From contig CABUVH010000046.1 in NCBI GenBank assembly GCA_902494935.1, positions 1 through 11,894 on the forward strand: 11,894 bases of DNA. Direction: 5' to 3'. Numbering within the stretch: the first letter of the stretch is position 1; each line of letters starts with the position of its first letter. The DNA is from an uncultured Collinsella sp. Lineage in GTDB: Bacteria > Actinomycetota > Coriobacteriia > Coriobacteriales > Coriobacteriaceae. The notes under the pieces were generated by a model. That model saw only the letters and a program-made list of their open reading frames with translations. It did no database searches and had not been told where the DNA came from. A program made the position numbers and the translations under genes. Of this stretch, positions 1 to 5,875 are shown piece after piece.

Positions 1-10
1 AAACTGCCTC

Positions 11-39
11 TTGACAACTTATAGGAGCGTCGGTTTTAT
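11..39 (+). promoter_or_regulatory. Candidate sigma-70 promoter at the left edge
   Basis: A perfect -35 hexamer TTGACA (11-16) is followed after 17 nt by TTTTAT (34-39), a 4/6 match to the -10 consensus. The segment is visibly more AT-rich than the rest of the window. Transcription would start near position 46 and run rightwards against the 3' end of the trmB-like gene. No convincing full-length gene lies downstream, so the target is unclear. The match could be chance. Confidence 0.25.
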
Positions 40-47
40 GTTTCGCT

Positions 48-206
48 ATGCGGGCTGTGCTTGGCTATTGCAAAATAGTCTACTCACTTAGGTTTGAGGG
101 CCGTTCGCTGGCGCCTATTTGCGCTTGTTTGCCAACGCCGCGACCATCAGAAGCCCCTAGGACTCTTGCGGTAGACGCTTCTTGCCCTTGCGGGCACGGT
201 TTCTAA
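48..206 (+). CDS. Possible 52-codon small ORF, leaderless if real
   Basis: An ATG at 48 opens a frame of 52 codons ending in TAA (204-206). It starts MRAVLGYCKIVYS and is rich in Cys, Pro and Arg. It sits almost exactly where a transcript from the candidate promoter at 11-39 would start, which would make it leaderless, a mode known in actinobacteria. An AGGAG at 23-27 is better spaced for another ATG at 38, which gives only 17 codons to a TAG at 89-91. That ATG would be lost from a transcript starting near 46. The last 50 nt of the ORF are antisense to the trmB-like gene. I recognise no family, and chance is the likelier explanation. Confidence 0.15.
   Translation: MRAVLGYCKIVYSLRFEGRSLAPICACLPTPRPSEAPRTLAVDASCPCGHGF
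63..80 (+). other. Small hairpin with GCAA tetraloop
   Basis: GGCTATT (63-69) can pair with AATAGTC (74-80) around a GCAA loop (70-73), a GNRA tetraloop. The 7-bp stem includes one G-U pair. No T-tract follows, so it is not a standard terminator. It could be a structural element in a short transcript from the candidate promoter upstream. Confidence 0.25.
106..137 (-). other. Hairpin downstream of the trmB-like gene
   Basis: On the minus strand CGTTGGC (137-131) can pair with GCCAGCG (112-106), giving a 7-bp stem with one G-U pair and an 18-nt loop. It begins 20 nt past the trmB-like stop codon. With such a long loop and no U-tract it is a poor intrinsic terminator. It might still mark the 3' end of the trmB-like transcript. 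Confidence 0.2.
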
Positions 207-996
207 AGTTCTCGACGGCCTCTTCCATGCCCAGAGGCACATAGGCGAGCTCATCGAGGTTATCGGGCAGGTAGCAGGCTAGGCTTTGCTCCTGCGCGCG
301 GCCCGCCGCGAGCTGTTCATCGCTGGGCTGCGCTCCAGGTGTGGCGCAAATGCCATAGACGGCGGCACCCATCTCGCGCGTGCGGCGCTCGTACTCGGTC
401 TCGGGATGCTCGGGATGGTCGCGGCGGACGTCGTCGCTTACCCAAAGCGTATCGTAGCCGGCCGCGGCAAACTGTCCCAGGGCGTAATCGCGCAACGGCT
501 TGCTATCGGTGCGCAGTGTGACGGTAGCGCCGGCTGAAAAGAGCGGGCGGTAGAGCATCAGATGGTCGACATGGACGAGTCGTTTTTTAGCGTACTTGGC
601 CTTGGGCTGCGGCGTGGGAAAGTTAATGGTGATGGCATCGAGCTCGCCTGCGGCAAACAGCTGTGGCAGCGATGCGGCGCCTCGGGGCAGGACGAGTGCG
701 TTGGATAGCCCCTGTTCGCAGATTTTCTGCGCGGCATAGGCGATGCAGATGGGTTCCTGGTCCATGCCGATAAAGAGGGTGTCGGGCTCGCGGTGGGCGC
801 GCTCGACCAGATAGGTTCCCTTGCCACAGCCCAGATCCAGATGAAGGTGTTCGAAGGGCTTGCTGCCTGCGGGCGCACAGGCCTTGCGCCAATCTCCGAC
901 ATAGGCCTCGGGGTTCGTCTCAATCGCATCGGCGTAGCGCTCCAGGCGCTCCTCGAGCACAAAGTTCTTAGGCGTGCGAACGTGGACGGCTCCCAT
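157..996 (-). CDS. trmB: TrmB-like tRNA (guanine-N7)-methyltransferase, divergent
   Basis: A 279-residue class I SAM methyltransferase of the TrmB family, which makes m7G, usually at position 46 of the tRNA variable loop. SAM-binding motif I is LHLDLGCGKGTYL (51-63), with an acidic residue at D79 in the next strand. The C-terminal family signature TEYE (200-203) is present. The hallmark segment, usually FPDPWPKxRHxKRR, reads INFPTPQPKAKYAKKRL (124-140), so the normally invariant Asp is Thr128, the Trp is Gln130 and the His is Tyr135. The family fold is clear, but tRNA m7G activity is less certain. A basic tail (RNRARKGKKR) ends the protein. The start is supported by AAGGAG (1001-1006) four nt before the ATG. 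It lies 119 bp downstream of the Trm9-like gene on the same strand and could share its transcript. Confidence 0.8.
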   Translation of the reverse strand: MGAVHVRTPKNFVLEERLERYADAIETNPEAYVGDWRKACAPAGSKPFEHLHLDLGCGKGTYLVERAHREPDTLFIGMDQEPICIAYAAQKICEQGLSNALVLPRGAASLPQLFAAGELDAITINFPTPQPKAKYAKKRLVHVDHLMLYRPLFSAGATVTLRTDSKPLRDYALGQFAAAGYDTLWVSDDVRRDHPEHPETEYERRTREMGAAVYGICATPGAQPSDEQLAAGRAQEQSLACYLPDNLDELAYVPLGMEEAVENFRNRARKGKKRLPQES

Positions 997-1018
997 GAGG
1001 CTCCTTGGTCATAAGTAT

Positions 1019-1040
1019 GGAACGCATAGCTGCGCGTTCC
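1019..1040 (-). other. Hairpin in the trmB-like 5' leader
   Basis: GGAACGC (1019-1025) and GCGTTCC (1034-1040) form a perfect 7-bp inverted repeat with an 8-nt loop. On the minus strand it sits 23-44 nt upstream of the trmB-like ATG and ends 12 nt before its Shine-Dalgarno sequence. There is no adjacent T-tract. It could shield or stabilise the leader, or serve as an operator. Partly overlapping it on the minus strand is a TTGACG, but no good -10 lies at the right distance. Confidence 0.35.
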
Positions 1041-1052
1041 GTCAATGGGTTG

Positions 1053-1076
1053 AAAAAAGGGTAGGCATAGTTTGCC
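1053..1076 (-). terminator. Weak intrinsic terminator after the Trm9-like gene
   Basis: On the minus strand, about 40 nt past the methyltransferase stop codon, GGCA-AACTA-TGCC forms a short stem (1076-1064). After 5 nt it is followed by six consecutive T residues (1058-1053). The stem has only 4 bp and the T-run is displaced, so termination would be partial at best and would allow read-through into the trmB-like gene. Confidence 0.3.
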
Positions 1077-1115
1077 CGAAAGACGCTGTGCGGCTCGACG
1101 GCGAGTCGTCGGCGC

Positions 1116-1988
1116 CTACAGGCGCTTGAGAATCACATAGCGATTGAGCTCGCCGCTGCGACCGTCGGCATGGAAGCGCTCAAGCTCGCGCACGGGGACC
1201 TCGCCGCTCTTGTAGAACGTACGGACGCCGCGCACCAGGTCGGTGATCTGCTGATCGTCAAAGTGATGACAATAGCGGTAGGCGTGGCGGTCGTTTTGCC
1301 AGCCAATGAGGTGGTCGCCGGCTTCAAACTGCGCGGAATCGTAACCCTCAAACGGCGGGGTGAGCTCGGCGCGGGCCTCGGCGCGAACGGCCTTGCGCGC
1401 CATGCGCTCGTCGTTCATAAACTCCCAAAAGCTGATGGCGATGATGCCGCCTGGGCGCGTCTGGCGCACCAGGGCGTCGAGCACGCGTACGCGGTACTCG
1501 CACGACGGCACGTGGTGCATAAAGCCAAAGCAGACCGAGATATCGGCGAGCGGGGCGTCGAAAAGCACGTTGGGCGTCTCGGCGGGGTTGAGCTTCATGA
1601 GGGCGTCGAGCACGTCGAGTTCCTGGAAGTGCAGGTTGGGAATGCGCAGGGCGTGACCGTGCGCATCGATAGCCAAATCCTGACACGAGTCAACACCATA
1701 GAACTCAAACGGGCAGCTGGCATCTGCCGAGGGGTTTGCGCCGTCGACGCCCTTGGCGGCAAGTGCGCCGCCGGCGGCAAAGTTCTCGAATCGCATATTG
1801 CCGCAGGCAAGATCGAAGACGCGGACGGGATGCTCGATCGTGGCGACGTCGAGCTGTTCGAGCGCGATATCCATGGTGCGCACCCAGCCGGGCCACGGGG
1901 CCTGGCGCGTATCGGAAAAGGAAGCGGAGTGCTCGCGATAGAACGTATTGTTGAGCTGGATGAGCGATGAGGCGAAATCGCGGTTCAC
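1116..1988 (-). CDS. Trm9-like class I SAM-dependent methyltransferase
   Basis: A 290-residue cytoplasmic SAM methyltransferase. The N-terminus (LNNTFYREHSASFSDTRQAP, 12-31, then WPGW) resembles the eukaryotic Trm9/ALKBH8 methyltransferase opening (Y..IA..FS.TR..PWP). Motif I is VFDLACGNMRF (57-67), the acidic SAM-ribose residue is D100, and FGFMHHV (154-160) is the motif IV region. The stretch YRYCHHF (237-243) and the end NRYVILKRL match the shape of the Trm9 C-terminus. Trm9 esterifies cm5U34 to mcm5U34 in tRNA, using the product of Elp3, and elp3 lies about 2 kb away. The frame stays open upstream to an ATG at 2123. I choose GTG at 1988 because GGAGGGAG (2005-1998) lies 9 nt before it, the extra 45 residues look unstructured, and family similarity begins here. 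It could instead act on another small substrate. Confidence 0.75.
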   Translation of the reverse strand: MNRDFASSLIQLNNTFYREHSASFSDTRQAPWPGWVRTMDIALEQLDVATIEHPVRVFDLACGNMRFENFAAGGALAAKGVDGANPSADASCPFEFYGVDSCQDLAIDAHGHALRIPNLHFQELDVLDALMKLNPAETPNVLFDAPLADISVCFGFMHHVPSCEYRVRVLDALVRQTRPGGIIAISFWEFMNDERMARKAVRAEARAELTPPFEGYDSAQFEAGDHLIGWQNDRHAYRYCHHFDDQQITDLVRGVRTFYKSGEVPVRELERFHADGRSGELNRYVILKRL

Positions 1989-1997
1989 GGCGCGGAA

Positions 1998-2005
1998 CTC
2001 CCTCC
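1998..2005 (-). promoter_or_regulatory. Ribosome binding site fixing the Trm9-like GTG start
   Basis: The minus strand reads GGAGGGAG here, nine nt before the GTG at 1988. The upstream in-frame ATG codons at 2123, 2111 and 2036 have no comparable Shine-Dalgarno sequence, so this site decides the start. Confidence 0.6.
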
Positions 2006-2106
2006 GTTGGCGGTGCGGAATAAACAGTACGACCATACTACCGTTAACGCCGCAACGGGGACAACCGAGCCGTGGGTCATTGCTTTGTTTGGACACATTT
2101 CCGCAG

Positions 2107-2137
2107 CTCATATGTGCCCGCAACCGCCGGTTGTCAA
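2107..2137 (-). promoter_or_regulatory. Candidate promoter with internal palindrome, divergent region
   Basis: The minus strand has a perfect -35 TTGACA (2137-2132). The best -10 choices are CATATG at 17 nt or TATGAG at 19 nt, both weak. Within and beside this promoter lies the near-perfect palindrome CAACCG-C-CGGTTG (2121-2133). Transcription would give a leader of about 110 nt for the Trm9-like gene. The palindrome could be an operator for the XRE protein encoded by the divergent gene, which would let it control both directions. This is inference from position only. Confidence 0.3.
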
Positions 2138-2196
2138 AAATCTCACTAGAATAGGTGGCATGCTTTTGGCGGTGGCGGATAGATTTTTAACTGTGC

Positions 2197-2206
2197 AAGG
2201 CGCCTT
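2197..2206. promoter_or_regulatory. Palindrome AAGGCGCCTT upstream of the XRE gene
   Basis: A perfect 10-bp palindrome 50 nt before the XRE gene start, in an AT-richer stretch (TTTTTAACTG before it, TTAAGAACAAAAAC after it) likely to hold its promoter. No hexamer pair here is good enough to call. It is a candidate autoregulatory operator; chance is possible. Confidence 0.2.
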
Positions 2207-2255
2207 AAGAACAAAAACGGTCCGGCGGCACGGCTGGCATCACAAAGGAGGAACC

Positions 2256-2972
2256 ATGAATGTAGAAACTGCGCAGCGGCTCGCCGACCTTCGCCGCAGC
2301 AAGGGCTTTAGCCAAGAAGGGCTGGCGCGAAAGCTGGGGCTGTCGCGCCAGGCGGTCAGTAAATGGGAGCGTGCGGAGAGCTCGCCCGATACCGAGAACC
2401 TGATCTCGCTCGCCAAGCTCTATGGTGTGAGTCTGGACGAGCTGCTCAATCCGAGCGATGAGATTGAGGACGATATCGAGTTTGAGAACGAGGACCGCGC
2501 TCGTCAGCGCGAGGCCGAGGCGGCAGAGCGCGCACGCACCCATGAGGCGGCGGCGCGCGCTACCGAGGCGGCAACGCAGGCGAGTGATGCTGCGGCCAAG
2601 GCGGCGCAAGCGGCAAGCTGGAGTGCGCAGGCCGCCAATGCCGCTACGGCGCAGGCGACGAGTGGCACCGCGGTTGGCTCGACTCCGGTGAAGGGCCCGT
2701 TCCAGTCGTTCCCGTATTGGGCCGTGTGCTGGTTACTGTTCTTTTTGCTGATGTTCCCGTTTGGTGCCGGCCCCTTTGCCGCGCTGATCTTCTTTACGAT
2801 TCCCATCTATCACTGGGTAGCGCGTGCGCTCGATGGTGATTGGGCGCGCGGGGATATTCAGGTTGGTCCGGCACCGGCGGTCGCTAGGGCTCAGAATGTT
2901 TCCGCTCCGGTTGATACTGACGTGGCTACCGCGACTACCGCTGAGCCGATTGCCAAAGAGGGTGGTGAATGA
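2256..2972 (+). CDS. XRE-family regulator with Ala-rich linker and two membrane segments
   Basis: A 238-residue protein. Residues 5-64 are a classic Cro/C1-type helix-turn-helix, with the recognition region SQEGLARKLGLSRQAVSKWE (19-38) and the usual YGVSLDELL end (56-64). An acidic stretch (67-80) follows, then an Ala/Glu/Arg-rich segment (82-137) likely to form a long helix or coiled coil. Two hydrophobic segments come next, about 153-169 and 172-188, separated by a short GAG turn and probably a membrane hairpin. The tail is Ala/Thr/Val-rich and polar. This suggests a DNA-binding protein tethered to the inner face of the membrane. The ATG at 2256 follows AAAGGAGG (2244-2251) by 4 nt; the frame is open further upstream but without a better start. 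Its stop overlaps the next gene by 4 nt, so the two are probably translated together and function together. Confidence 0.85.
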   Translation: MNVETAQRLADLRRSKGFSQEGLARKLGLSRQAVSKWERAESSPDTENLISLAKLYGVSLDELLNPSDEIEDDIEFENEDRARQREAEAAERARTHEAAARATEAATQASDAAAKAAQAASWSAQAANAATAQATSGTAVGSTPVKGPFQSFPYWAVCWLLFFLLMFPFGAGPFAALIFFTIPIYHWVARALDGDWARGDIQVGPAPAVARAQNVSAPVDTDVATATTAEPIAKEGGE

Positions 2973-3868
2973 TGAAGCTTTCGCATGAATCCAAGGTGCG
3001 CTTGGGCATTGGCATAGGAGCGTTTGCGCTCATCATCGGACTTGTCTTTGGCACTTCGCGGCTATTGGCTCATTCCGATATGGTGCGTACGACCGGTATT
3101 CTATCTGGCCATTTGTCTGATTTTGGCGATATGTTTGACGATGACGATCTCTTGGACGACGGCAGCTATTCCGCTCGGCCTCAGCAACTTTCGAGCATGA
3201 CTTTTGATGCCGATGAGTTCCGCTACCTCGATTTCGATATCAATGCGGCTTCGGTGGACGTCAAGGTTGTTGATGGCAACAAGGCTCGCGTTATCGAGCG
3301 GGGGCGCGTTGCCAAGGGTATGGATGCCTCCAAGGCCGCGACGCAAAACATCGCATCCGTCGAGGACTCGACGCTCAAGGTTTCCCAGTTTGGAAGTGAT
3401 GACGGTAAGGCAATTGACCGCTCGGTTACGGTCGAGCTGCCGCGCCGTGTTGCCGAACATCTGAAGGGAGTCAACGCGCACGTGGGCTCGGGTGATCTGC
3501 AGATTGTCGGTGTCATCTGTGATGGTTTCGACCTTTTCCTGGGTGCGGGAGATGTAGAGTTTACGGGCAGCGTGACTGATGCGCTCAGCGCTGAGGTCGG
3601 TTCGGGCGATGTGACGTTCGAGCTCTATCAGGCCCCCGCGAAGTCGATGGACGTGAGTGTGGGCTCGGGCGATGTGGAGATGACGGTTCCGAACTCTACG
3701 GGCTTTAAGGCGAGCCTCACCTTGGGCAGCGGCGACTTCGAGAGCGATTTCCTTCCGCTTGGCTACGATGGCGAGACCATTTTGAATCTTGAATTCGATA
3801 ACGGGGATAAGTCTGCTACGTATCGTTTTGAGGTCGGTTCGGGCGACATGTCGTTTGATTCGGAGTAG
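2969..3868 (+). CDS. Membrane-anchored DUF4097-type beta-repeat protein
   Basis: A 299-residue protein with an N-terminal membrane segment (about 11-33, GIGIGAFALIIGLVFG) and no lipobox, so it is probably anchored with its C-terminal part outside. Residues 50-64 are very acidic (DFGDMFDDDDLLDD). From about residue 85 onward it has the short beta-strand pattern of DUF4097 proteins, the putative adhesin/LiaG-like family, with six G-S/A-G-D turns. DUF4097 genes often sit next to membrane or envelope-stress regulators, and here it overlaps the XRE-membrane gene (ATGA). A second ATG at 2972 could also be the start. Its ligand or role cannot be read from the sequence. Sensing or responding to envelope stress together with the upstream regulator is a reasonable inference. 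Confidence 0.8.
   Translation: MMKLSHESKVRLGIGIGAFALIIGLVFGTSRLLAHSDMVRTTGILSGHLSDFGDMFDDDDLLDDGSYSARPQQLSSMTFDADEFRYLDFDINAASVDVKVVDGNKARVIERGRVAKGMDASKAATQNIASVEDSTLKVSQFGSDDGKAIDRSVTVELPRRVAEHLKGVNAHVGSGDLQIVGVICDGFDLFLGAGDVEFTGSVTDALSAEVGSGDVTFELYQAPAKSMDVSVGSGDVEMTVPNSTGFKASLTLGSGDFESDFLPLGYDGETILNLEFDNGDKSATYRFEVGSGDMSFDSE
3485..3847 (+). repeat. Six G[S/A]GD beta-turn repeats within the DUF4097 protein
   Basis: The tetrapeptide GSGD (once GAGD) occurs at residues 173, 192, 211, 232, 253 and 290 of the encoded protein, giving intervals of 19, 19, 21, 21 and 37. Each is preceded by V or L and usually followed by a hydrophobic residue. At DNA level the units are recognisable as GGCTCGGG(T/C)GA-type words. 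The regular spacing suggests a beta-solenoid with one turn of about 20 residues, and the last interval fits one degenerate unit. Confidence 0.7.
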
Positions 3869-3915
3869 TGAGGCAGACGAAAGCCTAGGCGAAGATATAG
3901 ACGCGCTGTTTGATG

Positions 3916-3949
3916 AAGGCGCCGAAGCCGAGAACGGCTCCGGCGCCTT
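3916..3949 (+). terminator. Strong GC-rich hairpin between the DUF4097 gene and elp3
   Basis: AAGGCGCCG (3916-3924) pairs with CGGCGCCTT (3941-3949), then after one A-C mismatch AGCCG (3926-3930) pairs with CGGCT (3935-3939) around an AGAA loop, giving 14 pairs in all. It is followed by TTTGCCTTTAC, a weak U-tract. It lies 47 nt past the DUF4097 stop codon and only 18 nt before the elp3 ATG. It can terminate the XRE/DUF4097 transcript, but it leaves no room for a separate elp3 promoter downstream. It may therefore also act as an attenuator or leader structure for elp3. Confidence 0.6.
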
Positions 3950-3967
3950 TGCCTTTACAATGGGGGC

Positions 3968-5875
3968 ATGGAACAGATTATCTTGAACATACTCGAGGCC
4001 CTGCGTCATGGCGAGAACGTGGACGACAAAGCGCTCGTCAAACTGATACATGCCGAGGCGCGCCGTGAGGGTGCCGACAAACGCGATTTGGCCAAGCGCC
4101 GTCTGCTGCCGTTTTACCAGCGGGTAAAACGTGAGGAGCCGGCTCGTTGGGCTGGGTGGAATGTCGATGCCGAGCTGGAACGTCGACTGCTGCAGGTGCT
4201 GCGTATGAAGCCTCGTCGCACGGCCTCGGGCGTGGCGACCATTACCGTCATCACCAAGCCCTGGCCGTGCTCGGGCGATTGCCTGTTTTGCCCCAACGAT
4301 CTGCGCATGCCTAAAAGCTATCTGCATGCCGAGCCGGCGTGCGCCCGTGCGGAGCAAAACTGCTTCGACCCGTATCTGCAGGTGAGTGCCCGTTTGACGG
4401 CGCTTTCTCAAATGGGGCATGCGACCGATAAGATCGAGCTCATTGTGCTTGGCGGTACCTGGAGCGACTATCCGCAAGGGTATCAGGCATGGTTTATGTC
4501 GGAGCTCTTCCGTGCGCTCAATGACGATGCCGTGGCTGGTGTGGCGGCTAATCCCATGTTGGCGCGTCCGGGCATCAGCCGTGCCGAGGCGGGGCGCCTG
4601 CTCGATGACGCGCCCGCCGATGCGCTGCCGCCGGTGGTAGCGGAGCGCCGCGAGCGCTATCGGGCTGCCGGTATTGCGACCGACGAGGCCGAGCTCGCTA
4701 CCGGCGTTGCCGACGAGCAAGGGCGTGTGGATGCTGCCGTGGGTGGCTATAACCGCGCGATGCGTCGTCTGTACGGTCCCGGTACGCCGTGGGGCCAGGT
4801 CGCCGAGTGGCAGACGGCCACGATGGAGGAGCTTGAACGTCAGCAGCGCATCAACGAGACGGCGAAGCATCGCGTGGTGGGCCTCGTTATCGAGACGCGT
4901 CCCGATGCCGTGACGCCACAGGCCCTCACGCTCATCCGCCGCCTGGGCTGCACCAAGATCCAGATGGGCATCCAGAGCCTCGACCAGCACCTGCTCGATA
5001 TCAACGAGCGTCGCATTTCGGTGGCGCAGATTGAGCGGGCGTTTTCGCTTGCACGCCTGTTTGGCTTTAAGATCCACGCGCATTTTATGCTCAACTTGCT
5101 GGGCGCCACGCCCGAGGGGGACAAGCGTGACTACGAGTGCTTTATGACCGAGGGGGCCTTTATGCCCGACGAGGTCAAGGTCTACCCGTGTGCGCTCATC
5201 GAGGGCTCGCGTCTGGTGGGTTGCTATGAGCGCGGCGAGTGGCGTCCCTATACCGAGGAAGAGCTGCTCGATGTGCTGGCCGACGACATCGTGGTGACAC
5301 CGGCGTTCTGCCGCATCAGTCGCATGATCCGCGACTTTAGCTCCGACGACATCATGGTGGGCAACAAGAAGCCCAACCTGCGCCAGCTCGTTGAGAACCG
5401 CCTGGCTGCTCGGGGTGATGGTGCGACGGTGCGTGAGATTCGCTATCGCGAGATCAGCACGGCGGGTGCCGACCTGGACGAGTTGACCCTTGACGAAGAA
5501 GTGGCGTACGAGACGCCGGTGACGCGCGAGCGCTTTTTGCAGTGGGTGACGCCGCAGGGCAAGATCGCGGGCTTTTTGCGGTTGTCGCTGCCCGATCGCG
5601 CTTTTGTTGCCGCACATGCGGACGAGTTGCCGACGATGCCGGACGAGGCGATGATTCGCGAGGTACACGTGTATGGCATGGCGGCGCGCGTGGGGGATCA
5701 AGGCCAGGCGGCCCAGCACCATGGATTGGGACGGTCGCTGGTGGAGCGTGCGTGCCATATTGCTCGGGACGCGGGCTATGCGCGCATCAACGTGATTAGC
5801 GCGATTGGCACACGCGAGTACTATCGCCATCTTGGATTTTATGACCATGGCCTTTATCTGCAAAAGGAGCTCTAG
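3968..5875 (+). CDS. elp3: Elp3-type tRNA uridine-34 radical SAM/GNAT enzyme
   Basis: A 635-residue Elp3 homologue. Elp3 uses SAM and acetyl-CoA to add a carboxymethyl group to wobble U34 of tRNA (cm5U). Archaeal and bacterial Elp3 act without the eukaryotic Elongator partners. The radical-SAM cluster motif is C101-SGD-C105-LF-C108, followed by LGGTWSDYP (161-169), IETRPD (308-313) and GIQSLD (334-339). The C-terminal GNAT domain holds REVHVYG (564-570), QHHGLG (583-588) for acetyl-CoA binding and GTREYYRHLGF (614-624), close to the eukaryotic Elp3 ending. About 95 residues, roughly 188-285, are extra compared with human or yeast Elp3, so the protein exceeds their roughly 550. The ATG at 3968 has only a G-run for a ribosome binding site. 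The next gene starts right after its stop codon. Confidence 0.9.
   Translation: MEQIILNILEALRHGENVDDKALVKLIHAEARREGADKRDLAKRRLLPFYQRVKREEPARWAGWNVDAELERRLLQVLRMKPRRTASGVATITVITKPWPCSGDCLFCPNDLRMPKSYLHAEPACARAEQNCFDPYLQVSARLTALSQMGHATDKIELIVLGGTWSDYPQGYQAWFMSELFRALNDDAVAGVAANPMLARPGISRAEAGRLLDDAPADALPPVVAERRERYRAAGIATDEAELATGVADEQGRVDAAVGGYNRAMRRLYGPGTPWGQVAEWQTATMEELERQQRINETAKHRVVGLVIETRPDAVTPQALTLIRRLGCTKIQMGIQSLDQHLLDINERRISVAQIERAFSLARLFGFKIHAHFMLNLLGATPEGDKRDYECFMTEGAFMPDEVKVYPCALIEGSRLVGCYERGEWRPYTEEELLDVLADDIVVTPAFCRISRMIRDFSSDDIMVGNKKPNLRQLVENRLAARGDGATVREIRYREISTAGADLDELTLDEEVAYETPVTRERFLQWVTPQGKIAGFLRLSLPDRAFVAAHADELPTMPDEAMIREVHVYGMAARVGDQGQAAQHHGLGRSLVERACHIARDAGYARINVISAIGTREYYRHLGFYDHGLYLQKEL

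Noticed and set aside
1170..1970. A 266-codon plus-strand frame opposite the Trm9-like methyltransferase
   Set aside because: The minus-strand frame carries clear SAM-methyltransferase motifs and a good ribosome binding site. The plus-strand frame has neither domain nor Shine-Dalgarno support.
2007..2255. An 83-codon N-terminal extension of the XRE protein
   Set aside because: The frame is open, but the sequence has no helix-turn-helix similarity, it runs into the divergent promoter region, and AAAGGAGG sits four nt before the ATG at 2256.
3789..3986. A 65-codon frame bridging the end of the DUF4097 gene and the elp3 start
   Set aside because: It overlaps both genes out of frame, spans the hairpin and has no ribosome binding site. 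The acidic stretch it encodes is a reading of the intergenic sequence.
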